Assembly (NCBI GenBank): GCA_004296885.1
Contig: SCVN01000015.1
Location: 248,001-312,000 of the forward strand
Direction: 5' to 3'
Origin: Nitrospirota bacterium
GTDB lineage: Bacteria > Nitrospirota > Nitrospiria > Nitrospirales > Nitrospiraceae
Length of the DNA stretch: 64,000 nt
The notes beneath the pieces are model-generated. The model ran no database searches, was not told the origin of the DNA, and was given only the letters and a program-made list of their open reading frames with translations. The translations under genes and the position numbers were made by a program. Shown here piece by piece: positions 16,813 through 25,997 of this stretch; positions within the stretch are counted from its first letter, which is position 1; each line of letters starts with the position of its first letter.

Positions 16813-17574
16813 CTAACTCTCCTGCTTTGCGTTAGAGGCCCCGGCATCCAACTTGTTCGCACCGCTCTGAGCAACCAACTGATTGGCCAGCAGCAGCGAT
16901 TCAATCGTCCCGGCGTCGGTCCACCAACCCTCCAGAACGTCCCAGGTCAGCTGTCCAGCCTGGATGTAGGCATTATTCACGTCCGTGATTTCCAGTTCCC
17001 CCCGGCCTGACGGCTTGAGCGTCTTGATGATCTCAAAGACCCGGGCATCGTAAAAATAAATCCCCGTCACAGCATAGGTCGATCGCGGATTAGCCGGCTT
17101 CTCCTCGATCTTGACCACCCGCTCCCCTTCCAACACCGGCACGCCGAAGCGCTGCGGGTCCTTCACTTCCTTCAACAGGATCTTGGCCCCGACCTTCTGC
17201 TTCCGAAACGTCTGCGCGGCACGCAGCACATTCCCTTCAATGATATTGTCGCCGAGCATGACGCAGACCGATTCTCCTTCCGCAAAATACTCGGCGAGCC
17301 GCAGGGCATCCGCAATGCCGCCCTCTCCTTCCTGATAGGTATAGCCCAGATGCCTCAGCCCGAATTCCTTGCCGTTCCCCAGCAACCGGAGGAAATCTCC
17401 CGCATTATTCCCGCCGGTGACGATGAGAATCTCGTGGATCCCGGCGTTCACCAAAGTCTGGATGGGATAGTAGATCATCGGCCGGTTATACACAGGCAGC
17501 AAGTGTTTATTGGTAACTTTCGTCAACGGATACAGCCTGGTCCCCAGACCGCCAGCCAGCACCACCCCTTTCAT
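16813..17574 (-). CDS. rfbA: Glucose-1-phosphate thymidylyltransferase
   Basis: First step of dTDP-rhamnose synthesis (dTTP + glucose-1-phosphate). From ATG 17574 the protein is about 253 residues, starting MKGVVLAGGLGTRLYPLT with NKHLLPVYNRPMIYYPI close behind; YTYQEGEGGIADALRLAE and VMLGDNI are the substrate-binding signatures. GGGAGGGGCT directly precedes this ATG. Codons upstream are open but lack family similarity. The protein is shorter than the roughly 290-residue RmlA of enterics, the size of the short RmlA forms. It opens the rfbA-rfbB-rfbD series. Confidence 0.93.
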   Translation of the reverse strand: MKGVVLAGGLGTRLYPLTKVTNKHLLPVYNRPMIYYPIQTLVNAGIHEILIVTGGNNAGDFLRLLGNGKEFGLRHLGYTYQEGEGGIADALRLAEYFAEGESVCVMLGDNIIEGNVLRAAQTFRKQKVGAKILLKEVKDPQRFGVPVLEGERVVKIEEKPANPRSTYAVTGIYFYDARVFEIIKTLKPSGRGELEITDVNNAYIQAGQLTWDVLEGWWTDAGTIESLLLANQLVAQSGANKLDAGASNAKQES

Positions 17575-17594
17575 AGCCCCTCCCGCATCGGCCG

Positions 17595-18599
17595 CTACAG
17601 AATCTTCCGGAAATACTCGATGGTCTGTTTCAGCCCATCCTCCAATGCAATGACCGGCTCCCAATCCAGCAGCGCCTTGGCCCTCCGAATGTCGGGCCGG
17701 CGTACCTTCGGGTCGTCAACCGGAAGCGGTTTTTGCATGATGGGACTCTGCGATCCCGTCAACTTCAGCACCAATCTGGCGATTTCCGCGACGGTCAATT
17801 CACGAGGATTCCCAATATTGACGGGCTCGTGCACGGTCTCGCGGGTTCGCTCTGTCCGCTGGGCGAGAAATTCGGTTCGATCCGTCCGTTCCGCAACGCT
17901 CGTGCCCGACTCGATCATGAGCAAGGCCACGATCCCCCGGACCAGATCGTCCACATAACAGAAGCTGCGGGTCTGCGACCCGTCTCCGAACATCGTGAGC
18001 GGGTGACCCTGCAGCGCTTGCACAATGAAGTTGGACACCACCCGGCCATCATGCGGCCTCATGCGAGGGCCGAAGGTATTGAAGATCCTGACGATGCGCG
18101 TATCCAGGCCGTGGTACCGGTGATAGGCCATCGTCATCGCTTCCGCGAACCGCTTGGCTTCGTCGTAGACGCCCCGCGGGCTCATCGGATTAACGTTGCC
18201 CCAATACGACTCCGGCTGGGGATTCACCAAGGGATCCCCGTATACTTCCGAAGTACTGGCCAACAAAAACCTCGCCCCCTTGGCTTTCGCCAGCCCAAGC
18301 GCCTTGTGGGTGCCCAACGCGCCCACCTTCAAGGTCGCGATCGGCAGGTCCAGATAATCCTGCGGGCTCGCCGGCGAAGCGAAGTGCATCACCGCATCCA
18401 ACGGCCCTTCCACATGCAAATAGTCGCAGACATTATACTTAATAAAGGAAAACCGTTCGTCCCCCATCAAATGGGCGATGTTCTCCGGCCGGCCAGTCAC
18501 CAGATTATCCACCGCGAGCACCTGATGCCCCTGGCCGATCAGAACGTCGCACAAATGGCTTCCGAGGAACCCGGCCCCGCCCGTGATCAAAATGCGCAT
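17595..18599 (-). CDS. UDP-glucuronate decarboxylase (UDP-xylose synthase), SDR family
   Basis: Likely converts UDP-glucuronate to UDP-xylose. The 334-residue protein has [13 protein letters not shown] (7-19), the family-typical [16 protein letters not shown] (72-87), STSEVYGDP, Tyr145-x3-Lys149 (GVYDEAKR), and [21 protein letters not shown]. An extra stretch of about 26 residues rich in Arg-Thr (232-257, [18 protein letters not shown]) separates LMIES from EPVNIGNP, where relatives have only a few residues. No UDP-glucose dehydrogenase is in the window to supply the substrate. The epimerase family is large, so the exact product is an inference. Confidence 0.88.
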   Translation of the reverse strand: MRILITGGAGFLGSHLCDVLIGQGHQVLAVDNLVTGRPENIAHLMGDERFSFIKYNVCDYLHVEGPLDAVMHFASPASPQDYLDLPIATLKVGALGTHKALGLAKAKGARFLLASTSEVYGDPLVNPQPESYWGNVNPMSPRGVYDEAKRFAEAMTMAYHRYHGLDTRIVRIFNTFGPRMRPHDGRVVSNFIVQALQGHPLTMFGDGSQTRSFCYVDDLVRGIVALLMIESGTSVAERTDRTEFLAQRTERTRETVHEPVNIGNPRELTVAEIARLVLKLTGSQSPIMQKPLPVDDPKVRRPDIRRAKALLDWEPVIALEDGLKQTIEYFRKIL

Positions 18600-18731
18600 C
18601 CGCCCTCCATGCCAGCTCGCTGGAACCGCCGCTTTCGCTCAACTTACGGCGGAAAAGTGTTGTACCTCAAGTGACTTTTACGTTACCCCCGAACAAGGGC
18701 CTCTCTGTACAAAGCCTTTTGCGCCAGAGAA

Positions 18732-19844
18732 TCAGGCGGCCCGATCAACTTGACCCACGACCCGACGATAGACCGCCACAGTTTCTCTCGCCGTCCGATC
18801 CCAGGAAAACTGAACAGCCCTGGCCAAGCCACGCTCACGCAGATCGGTCCAGAGCGCCCGATCCGTCAACACCCGTTCCATCTGCCGCGTGAACCCGTCA
18901 ACGTCCGAGGGCTCGACCAAAATCGCCGCATCCCCCGCCACCTCCGGCAACGACGAAGCGCTGGAACTGATGACCGGACAGCCGCAGGCCATGGCTTCCA
19001 AGACCGGCAGTCCGAACCCCTCGTATCTGGATGGAAACACAAAGAGACTCGCCCGCTGATAGAGATCGATCAGACGCTCGTCGCTGACAACCCCGGTGAA
19101 AACCGTCTGCCGTTCGATGCCCGTCTGCCGGACCAGCTCGTGCAGATCGAGCCGTCGGCGAAAATCTCCGGCGAGAACAAGATCATACCCTTCCCGAAGC
19201 GCCCCCGGCAGACGGCTGAACGCCTCCACCAATGATTCAACGTTCTTGGTCGGATCGGCTCCGGCCACACAGAGCACATAGGGACGATCCGCCCCGCCAC
19301 CCGTTTGAAGCACCGGGGCAGGACGAAAGCGCTCCAGTTCAACTCCCGGGCAGACCACGGTAATCCGAGCAGCCGGCACCCCAAGCCGCTCCACGATGTC
19401 CCGTTGCGAGCACCGGGAGTCCGTCAGAACGTGATCGACCCGGCTCCATCGGTCGCGAACCAGCGCCCGCTCGATCAGCTCGTTCACATTTAACCACCGA
19501 CGCCGACCGGTTCCAAAGATCAGCGGCTTCACATCGTGGACCGTGGCCATAAACTTGCCGCGCTTCCAGGCCACACAGGAATCATAGGGAAAATGCAGCA
19601 GGTCATATCGCCCGGCCAGGCAGGGCGCCACCTGCTCCCAGAATCGCCGCCTGAAAACCGGAAACCGGATCAGCCGATACCGCATATTCGGCCGCTCCGG
19701 AAACCGGTACGACTCATCCGGCATCAATATCTCATACTGGTTTTCGGCATCCACCCGTCCCAAGGCCTCGATCAAGGCTCGGCTATAGCGCCCAAGGCCG
19801 ACGTTGAAATCCTTGAGGTGCCACGCGGCAATCACCACCTTCAT
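18732..19844 (-). CDS. Glycosyltransferase family 4 (GT-B fold)
   Basis: A 370-residue cytosolic retaining glycosyltransferase. From ATG 19844 it starts MKVVIAAWHLKDFNVGLGRY, with the glycine-rich acceptor loop. The donor-binding half carries LCVAGADPTKN, FVFPSRYEGFGLPVLEAM (E-x7-E motif) and [17 protein letters not shown]. It resembles mannosyl/rhamnosyl transferases of the WbpY/WbdB type, but donor and acceptor are unknown. An ATG at 19898, overlapping the methyltransferase stop, would add 18 residues. Paralogous to the gene at 36858-37991. Confidence 0.88.
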   Translation of the reverse strand: MKVVIAAWHLKDFNVGLGRYSRALIEALGRVDAENQYEILMPDESYRFPERPNMRYRLIRFPVFRRRFWEQVAPCLAGRYDLLHFPYDSCVAWKRGKFMATVHDVKPLIFGTGRRRWLNVNELIERALVRDRWSRVDHVLTDSRCSQRDIVERLGVPAARITVVCPGVELERFRPAPVLQTGGGADRPYVLCVAGADPTKNVESLVEAFSRLPGALREGYDLVLAGDFRRRLDLHELVRQTGIERQTVFTGVVSDERLIDLYQRASLFVFPSRYEGFGLPVLEAMACGCPVISSSASSLPEVAGDAAILVEPSDVDGFTRQMERVLTDRALWTDLRERGLARAVQFSWDRTARETVAVYRRVVGQVDRAA

Positions 19845-19894
19845 ACGAGCAAGCCCGCGCGCGCCCATATAACCGAGCGGTTTCCGTTCGTCAA

Positions 19895-20662
19895 TCATTT
19901 TCCAGACTCCTGGGAAACCGCTACGACCTTGGTCGCTCCGATGATCAATCCCTCGCCGAACAGGACGGCATCGGAGAGAAGCGCATGCCTCACCGAGGCG
20001 ACAGAAGGATGGGTCGCGGCAGACCGTTTCCCCTTGGTCTGAAGCAGCCACCGGATCGCCTGATACAGCCATGAGCCCTTCTTGAGTTGCCGGTTGGCCT
20101 GGACCAGGTCCACCCGGAACCCCCAGCGGCTCAGGACATACCGCAACTCCAAAAATCCGATCGGATTGATGTGCGCGATCGGCTGCTCCGCTCCGGTGGC
20201 CGGGTCAATTTCGACCATGTAATGAAATTGGTCCGGGTAGCCCCGCAATAAGTAGCTGAGCCGCGAACGGATGGACAAGACATTAGGCGTCGTGACGTAG
20301 AGCATGCCCCCCTTGTGCAAGATCCGGTTGGCCTCCCGAGCCAGCAAGTGCGGGTTTTCGATATGCTCGATCCCCTCGACGCAGGCGACCGCATCGAATG
20401 TCTCGCTCTCGAACGGCAGGACGGTATTGAGGTTCACGCGGACAGCGGAGCGGCCGGGGACGACGAATCCCTCCGGACACAAATCGGCCGAGACGACCTC
20501 CCGCCCGCCCGCCAGCAGCAATTGGGTCAAGGCGCCGGTCCCGCAAGGAACATCCAGCACCAATCGATGTCCTGCATCCAGGATCAGTTTGGCCACGTGG
20601 AGACGAGTCATATGAACGGTATTAGGCCCGTGATGATCTGGATGCACATGGTCAAAAGTCAT
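19895..20662 (-). CDS. Class I SAM-dependent methyltransferase
   Basis: A 255-residue protein with the SAM-binding motif I LVLDVPCGTGALTQLL (34-49), an acidic motif II VSADLCPEG and a motif near ACVEGIEHIENPHLL typical of methyltransferase family 11/23. The C-terminal part (FLELRYVLSRWGFRVDLV) fits sugar or polyketide methyltransferases found in polysaccharide clusters. Target not predictable. It faces the plus-strand GT2 gene across a 143-base divergent gap, where promoters for both directions are expected. Confidence 0.85.
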   Translation of the reverse strand: MTFDHVHPDHHGPNTVHMTRLHVAKLILDAGHRLVLDVPCGTGALTQLLLAGGREVVSADLCPEGFVVPGRSAVRVNLNTVLPFESETFDAVACVEGIEHIENPHLLAREANRILHKGGMLYVTTPNVLSIRSRLSYLLRGYPDQFHYMVEIDPATGAEQPIAHINPIGFLELRYVLSRWGFRVDLVQANRQLKKGSWLYQAIRWLLQTKGKRSAATHPSVASVRHALLSDAVLFGEGLIIGATKVVAVSQESGK

Positions 20663-20805
20663 CGCTCAGTCTCCGTGTCGGTCGCACCTAGGCGACGCCA
20701 GGATCACAAAATCTTGGCACAGAACCGCCCCCTGCTCTGCCACATTGACACCATCATCTGCTATGATGGGGCCCGCTCAACATGGTAACCCCCTTGCGGT
20801 GAGGA

Positions 20806-21723
20806 ATGCCCCTCGTCAGCGCCATCATCCCTGCGTATAACGGTGCGACCCGTTACCTGGAGCAGGCCATCGGCAGCGTCTTGGCCCAAACATGCCAGGA
20901 CCTGGAACTCATCGTGGTGGACGATGCCTCGACCGACGAGACGGCCCGGCTCGTCTTGCAATTTCCCCAGGCTCGCTACTTCAAGCGGCCCGAGAACGGC
21001 GGGCAAGCGGCGGCGCGCAACGACGGGGCCCGTCTCGCCGGCGGTGCCTATCTGGCCTTCCTCGACCAGGACGATTTGTGGGCCCCCTCCTTCATCGAGG
21101 AAACCCTGGCATCGTTGCAGACCCGGCCCGAGGTGGCGGTAGTCCACTGCGACGGGTACCAGGTGAACGAGCGCGACGAACCCTTGCATTACGATGCCGC
21201 CATGAAGCAGGGACAGACCATCACGCAACTACTGCGCGGCGGCCACGATGTCGCCACCTCCGGCTCCCTGTTCCGCAAGACCTGCTTCGACGCCGTGGGG
21301 GGCTACGACGACACCTTGGCGGTCTGGGAGGACATCGACCTGGCGATCCGACTGTATCAGCGCTTTCCCCTCCTGCACTTGCCCAAGCCACTGTACCGCC
21401 ATCGGCTCTATACCCGCAACGTCTCACGGGACATTCCCTCAGAGCGGGCCTTAACAGGACGACGGCGGTTCCTCGAAAAACATGCCCCTTCCTGCCCCCC
21501 GCGCACTCAACTGGCCAAAGCCCTTGCCCGCGACTGGGCCCACTATTACGGAGATCTTGGGAAACACCACTTTGAAAAACGTCGGATCGATGAAGCCCGT
21601 TGTGCATTCTGGCTTTCGCTGCAACAGCGCCCCTTCAATCATAAGGTGTGGCTCAGACTGCTGCGCACCTATCTAATTCGCTCCGTTCAGACCCGCCCTG
21701 CGCCTTCACGGCATACACCGTGA
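20806..21723 (+). CDS. Glycosyltransferase family 2 (GT-A), lone plus-strand gene
   Basis: A 305-residue GT2 enzyme starting MPLVSAIIPAYNGATRYLEQ, with the nucleotide-binding VVDDASTDE (about 36-44), the DXD-type AFLDQDDLW (about 84-92) and GGYDDTLAVWEDIDLAIRL for acceptor/metal. The C-terminal 80 residues form a helical stretch (RDWAHYYGDLGKHHFEKRRI...) shared with the other GT2 paralogs here. GAGGA precedes the ATG. It is the only plus-strand gene between 0.8 and 57 kb. Its last 71 bases overlap the minus-strand methyltransferase tail to tail. Confidence 0.88.
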   Translation: MPLVSAIIPAYNGATRYLEQAIGSVLAQTCQDLELIVVDDASTDETARLVLQFPQARYFKRPENGGQAAARNDGARLAGGAYLAFLDQDDLWAPSFIEETLASLQTRPEVAVVHCDGYQVNERDEPLHYDAAMKQGQTITQLLRGGHDVATSGSLFRKTCFDAVGGYDDTLAVWEDIDLAIRLYQRFPLLHLPKPLYRHRLYTRNVSRDIPSERALTGRRRFLEKHAPSCPPRTQLAKALARDWAHYYGDLGKHHFEKRRIDEARCAFWLSLQQRPFNHKVWLRLLRTYLIRSVQTRPAPSRHTP

Positions 21724-22672
21724 TCTCGGTTCCATAGCCAAGATTCCCCACCACCAAGCAAAACGGCCGTACCAGGAGCCTTTCAATCCATTTCTTTGCA
21801 TGCAGCGCTCGGCCACATTTGCGAGTCCAGACTCGCTCCAAGCTCGTCATGAAATGGGCGGAGGTGACCCCGGTTCTGCTCCTCACCACGCGAAATCCAG
21901 CCCGCTCTAAGAGCCGGCCGAGCGTAGTACGAGTAAAATGGCAGAGATGCCGAGGAGGGTCCCAGTTCACCCACCACCGACCGAACAACTTGGCCTCCAA
22001 GCTGTCCGCGTTGGGCACCGCTATCACAAGCACCCCGTCGTTGTCCAAGATACGCCTCGCCTCCGCCAGCACTGCCGGTAAAGCATACATGTGCTCAAGC
22101 GAATGGCTCATCAACACCACGTCAAAGGCACAATCCTCGTATTTGACCGACAACAGGTCACCTACGTCCACGCGGGGTCCGAGAAGCCCCCGGGCATGTT
22201 CGACGGCTGTTTTACTCAGATCAAGCCCCTGCACTTGCCACCCTTGTTGCTTCAGGAGCGCTGCATTGACCCCATGGCCACACCCTACATCCAAAAGCCG
22301 GCCTCGACCAACCCATTGCAGACTGCCCCTCCCACAGAGGTCACGTCGAACTTTCTCCGGCCACAATAGGAGTGTTCGCAATCGACGCCAGAGTCCATGC
22401 GTGGCCCCATCCGGATACCCGTAAAAATCCGTTACAATCCAGGCCTTGACCTTGCTGAACCGCCTGGGCGGTGAAGCAGGGCCAAAATACTGGACTGGAT
22501 AGAATCTCCCGATGTCTGCTTGCGTCGGCCTGGGGTTCAAATAAAGGAAACCGCAGTGTATGCACCGCACAATATAAAACTCGTCCGTGGTGATGCCATG
22601 AAGCAGGTCTCGCTGCTGAATGACGACCTCGGCGTGATCGGTGCGGCAAAACTCGCAGACCACATTTTCCAC
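21653..22672 (-). CDS. Class I SAM-dependent methyltransferase with N-terminal zinc ribbon
   Basis: A 339-residue protein. The N-terminus has two Cys pairs (VCEFC and CIHCGFLYLNPRP, within the first 50 residues) that form the zinc ribbon common in C-/O-methyltransferases of this family. The SAM domain follows with LLDVGCGHGVNAALL and LMSHSLEHMYALPAVL, then GGVLVI-like DGVLVIAVPN. Start is GTG 22672, directly after the TAA of the upstream GT2 gene (TAAGTG), so translation is coupled. Substrate, perhaps a lipid-linked sugar, cannot be fixed from sequence. Confidence 0.85.
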   Translation of the reverse strand: MENVVCEFCRTDHAEVVIQQRDLLHGITTDEFYIVRCIHCGFLYLNPRPTQADIGRFYPVQYFGPASPPRRFSKVKAWIVTDFYGYPDGATHGLWRRLRTLLLWPEKVRRDLCGRGSLQWVGRGRLLDVGCGHGVNAALLKQQGWQVQGLDLSKTAVEHARGLLGPRVDVGDLLSVKYEDCAFDVVLMSHSLEHMYALPAVLAEARRILDNDGVLVIAVPNADSLEAKLFGRWWVNWDPPRHLCHFTRTTLGRLLERAGFRVVRSRTGVTSAHFMTSLERVWTRKCGRALHAKKWIERLLVRPFCLVVGNLGYGTEITVYAVKAQGGSERSELDRCAAV

Positions 22673-23581
22673 TTATCGCACCCTTTTTGTCGCAAATGAA
22701 AAATAAGACCTGACTATCCGGCTCATGGCTCGCCGGGCCGCCTTCCAACTCCAGACATCACGGACACAGCAACGCAACGCCTTGAGCAAGTCGGCACGCC
22801 CTGCCAGATCCCCTTGTTGAAGACGCCACTTACCCATGTCAGCAAAATATACGGCTCTCTCTTTCATAAGGTAGCGTCGCTTGTCATATTCGTGACCGAA
22901 CCGCTGCAAGAGCGCCTCGTTCAGCAAGATCCGATGTCCCAGCTCCACTTGTGGCGGCTTATCCTCCCCATGACGATGATATGTGAGCGGCTCGTCAATC
23001 AAGACGATCTCGCACTCCCGCGCAACCCTGGGCCAAAATTCATGGTCATCCAGTCCGGCTGAACCAAAGCGCTCATCAAACCCCCCGACCTGATGAATAA
23101 CCGATCGTCGGAGCATTACAGCAGAAGGGGTTGGACCAAATCCCTTGACAAACAATTGATAAAATTCGCTCGGAGGACCGGTTGGAAAATTTTCCAGAGG
23201 TTGCCCGTAACAATTCATATGCACGATGCCCGTCGTCACCATTCCAATTTCCGGCCTTGCCTTCAACATTGCCACCTGCTTGGCAAGCTTCGTTGGCGCC
23301 CAAAGATCATCGTGATCAAGCAACGCGATATAGCTTCCGCGCGACAGGGCAATGCCACGGTTTCTCGCTTTGGCCACGCCTCCGTTCTCGAACGCATAAT
23401 ATCGCACCCGCGCGCCGAATGCTTTGACGATTTCCGCCGATCCATCGGTGGATCCATCATCGATCACGATGATCTCCCGATCCGTCCAGGTTTGTGCCAA
23501 CACGCTTTCAATCGTTTCCTTGATCACGGAAGCCCCATTGTACAGTGGGATGACCACACTGACCGTGACAGGACCATTCAT
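22673..23581 (-). CDS. Glycosyltransferase family 2 (paralog b)
   Basis: About 302 residues from ATG 23581 (MNGPVTVSVVIPLYN), with IVIDDGSTDGSAEIV and ALLDHDDLW as the GT-A nucleotide/metal motifs and SAGLDDHEFWPRVA further on. The start is supported by GAGGAAGG just upstream and by exact alignment with the start of the paralog at 26285-27172; an ATG 24 bases upstream is possible. Conserved blocks such as FYQLFVKGFGPTPSA are identical in that paralog, indicating duplication. Donor and acceptor unknown. Confidence 0.88.
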   Translation of the reverse strand: MNGPVTVSVVIPLYNGASVIKETIESVLAQTWTDREIIVIDDGSTDGSAEIVKAFGARVRYYAFENGGVAKARNRGIALSRGSYIALLDHDDLWAPTKLAKQVAMLKARPEIGMVTTGIVHMNCYGQPLENFPTGPPSEFYQLFVKGFGPTPSAVMLRRSVIHQVGGFDERFGSAGLDDHEFWPRVARECEIVLIDEPLTYHRHGEDKPPQVELGHRILLNEALLQRFGHEYDKRRYLMKERAVYFADMGKWRLQQGDLAGRADLLKALRCCVRDVWSWKAARRAMSRIVRSYFSFATKRVR

Positions 23582-23609
23582 GCCTTCCTCGACCCCATTC
23601 GACATGATG

Positions 23610-24494
23610 CTAGAGATACGACCGAAATAAACGCGAATAGGTCCTGAACTTGTGGGGGTTCAAATGCAGTGATCGCAAGAGCATCCGACGGCCCTCGCTT
23701 CCCCTGCCTGACCTCACCTCATGCATGCCCCAGTCCGAATAGCATTCTGCCAGCATGACACTGATCAGCTTTTGCTTAAGCTCGTCGGCCACGTACAGCG
23801 CCTTCATTCGAAGCAGGAAGCGTTCGCGGCTTTGCACCACCGTTTCTTTGCCCGCATGACTTAAGCTGGCCGAATGGACTCGGTAACACATACCTGACTC
23901 TTCCAGAAACACGAATCGGCCTTCTTGCTTGAGGCGCGCACACAAGTCAAAGTCCTCGAACCCGCGGAGCTCCTCATCGTACATCCCCGCCCGCTCAAAC
24001 GCATCCCGACGAACAAGAACAGCCGATGACAGCAGCTGGTCTGCTTCCATCAAACGGCCCAAAGGAGAATCTCTCATCGTTGCGCGCTCGATTAACGTCG
24101 CCCCCACTTGCAACAAACGGCCCTCTGCATCCATCCTATCCGAGTTGCAAAGCACAAGAACCGCATCAGGTTCCGCACTCAAGACAGCTACCTGCTGTTC
24201 GAGCTTGCGTGGGTACCAATAATCATCATGGTCGAGGAAGGCGATATATTGCGCCGTCGCTTTTCGAACTCCTTCATTCCGTCCTCCGCAGGGTCCCCGG
24301 TTCTGCCGCCGCAAGACTCGTATGCGTTCCCCGTACCCTTCCAAGATTGACCTAGTTTCATCCGTAGAGCCATTGCCTATGCAGATGACTTCAAAATCAC
24401 GGAAGGTCTGTGCAAAGACGCTGTCCAAAGCTTCCTTGATATACCGCGCTCCATTATAAACGGGAAGAACTACCGTCACTTGTGGCATACCCAT
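23610..24494 (-). CDS. Glycosyltransferase family 2 (paralog a), altered DD motif
   Basis: A 294-residue GT2-like protein (VTVVLPVYNGARYIKEALDS, AFLDHDDYWYP, RGFEDFDLCARL). The nucleotide-binding motif, normally VDDGSTD, reads CIGNGSTDE here: both Asp are replaced (Gly-Asn), while its paralog at 27184-28074 keeps VDDGSMD. Catalysis may be weakened or the donor changed. The C-terminus (ECYSDWGMHEVRSGRGSEGRR) has the helical domain shared by the local GT2 set. The paralog pair a/b here repeats the a/b pair at 26285-28074. Confidence 0.85.
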   Translation of the reverse strand: MGMPQVTVVLPVYNGARYIKEALDSVFAQTFRDFEVICIGNGSTDETRSILEGYGERIRVLRRQNRGPCGGRNEGVRKATAQYIAFLDHDDYWYPRKLEQQVAVLSAEPDAVLVLCNSDRMDAEGRLLQVGATLIERATMRDSPLGRLMEADQLLSSAVLVRRDAFERAGMYDEELRGFEDFDLCARLKQEGRFVFLEESGMCYRVHSASLSHAGKETVVQSRERFLLRMKALYVADELKQKLISVMLAECYSDWGMHEVRSGRGSEGRRMLLRSLHLNPHKFRTYSRLFRSYL

Positions 24495-24668
24495 TTCCCC
24501 TGCAACGACTCCATGTGAATCTGGAAATGTTTCTTCCCCGCTAGACTTGAGATAACAGCGACGGCGCGCTCCATTAGCCCGTGCTTAGCAACCCCGTTCT
24601 CCCCAATAAGCAACCCCTGTCCTGTCGACCTCCCTAATCTCTACGCGAACGACTCTTGAGGACTCAGC

Positions 24669-25997
24669 CTAGTGAGAAACACCGTCAACCGATACCTTCC
24701 TCGTGATGAAATCGGCAACCACCGCATGGCCATACCCGTTCAAGTGCGAGTCATCCTGCCACCAGAGCAACACTCCGTATGCATCAAAACTTCTCTGAGA
24801 TTCTGTTACGAAGTATGATTTACTATCGAAACACTGAAGTCGAACTCGCTGGCACGCACCGAGCACCGCTAGGGCAAAACCAGAAGGGCCTGCGTCTTCG
24901 ACCCTCGGCAACCGACTCTCAAGTATCCAACGATAGACCTCACCCTTCGTCGGAAGAATCACAATCCCTACCCGCATCCGACGCGCAGTCGCCAAGTCTC
25001 GCACAGCCTCTAGCGATCGTTCCAGGCCGGGAAAGTTTTGGTGTCTCTCCACCTCCTCACGAGACAGCTGGGACCAAGCTTCATGCGCGCGCGCAAAGAG
25101 CACAGGCCTCCCGTCGGGAAGCCGACGCTCGATCACTCCATCGCCGGGACCGTTCATCCGCGCCCGGAGTCCTGCCATCACCTGATTGAGCGGCGAGCGG
25201 TTCCGGAAAGTGCGGAACTGTACCATCCGGGCTGCCAGCCAATTGTTGCGAGGCAACGCTCCCGGGTCCCAGACGATTCCATAGCCATCATCGAGGTCAT
25301 TGCCTTCATAGAGCGTCCAGATCAACCAGGCCCCGGGGGCCAGAGATAGGCGAGGCCCTTCGATGGCAAAATTCACAAATTGGTCGTAGGGCCCGCCGGG
25401 ATAGGACAAGTTATAGACACGATGGCCACTCTTCTCCAGCAAACTGGCAAACACTTGATCTTGCGTCGTGCCCACACCGGCGCTGAAAGAATCCCCCAAG
25501 ACTACGACATCAACCGGGCCTTCGATGTCGCGATTGCGAAACCCCGCTGCATCGGTTTCAAAAACGATACTTCTGGGTTCTCGCAAGGCCGGCTCCCCCG
25601 CGATGGCCGCCAAATCACCATATGCCTCTCCGCGATAGGCGACATGGGGATCCCAACGGCCGACAATCGGGAGTTCTGGCAGCTTACGGGTAAACATGTT
25701 ACTCGGCGTGTAATGCAGTCTGGTGCCGATGATCGGCCGGAGGCAGAGATCCAACCCCGAGACGGCCAGGCACAGAGAAATGAGCGAGACGAGCAAATTC
25801 GGCAAAAGGAAGGAAACCCGAGAGGCCAGGAAAAACCACGCGACCGGCGCCAGCAAAACCACTTCGATCCAGCCGGACTTGAGAACCCCCTCGGCATAGA
25901 GCGTGGCGGTGGCCAGAGCGGCGGCCAGGGCCAGCGGGCCCCGTTCCCTGAGACGGGTCCAGCCTAGGCTCGTGTCTCTGTCCGATCCGAGCAGCAT
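24669..25997 (-). CDS. SGNH/GDSL-type membrane protein (putative O-acetyl or acyl esterase/transferase)
   Basis: About 442 residues from ATG 25997. Three hydrophobic segments near the N-terminus (LALAAALATATLY, WIEVVLLAPVAWFFLA, LLPNLLVSLISLCLAV) precede a periplasmic SGNH-like domain: VVVLGDSFSAGVGT (block I Ser), LIWTLYEGNDLDD and WWQDDSHLNGYGH (Asp-x2-His pair). Similar AlgX/DltD-like proteins act in polysaccharide acylation or deacylation. The ATG overlaps the stop of the decayed carbamoyltransferase upstream (TGATG), showing it once followed that gene in an operon. A larger relative lies at 30567-32264. Confidence 0.8.
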   Translation of the reverse strand: MLLGSDRDTSLGWTRLRERGPLALAAALATATLYAEGVLKSGWIEVVLLAPVAWFFLASRVSFLLPNLLVSLISLCLAVSGLDLCLRPIIGTRLHYTPSNMFTRKLPELPIVGRWDPHVAYRGEAYGDLAAIAGEPALREPRSIVFETDAAGFRNRDIEGPVDVVVLGDSFSAGVGTTQDQVFASLLEKSGHRVYNLSYPGGPYDQFVNFAIEGPRLSLAPGAWLIWTLYEGNDLDDGYGIVWDPGALPRNNWLAARMVQFRTFRNRSPLNQVMAGLRARMNGPGDGVIERRLPDGRPVLFARAHEAWSQLSREEVERHQNFPGLERSLEAVRDLATARRMRVGIVILPTKGEVYRWILESRLPRVEDAGPSGFALAVLGACQRVRLQCFDSKSYFVTESQRSFDAYGVLLWWQDDSHLNGYGHAVVADFITRKVSVDGVSH

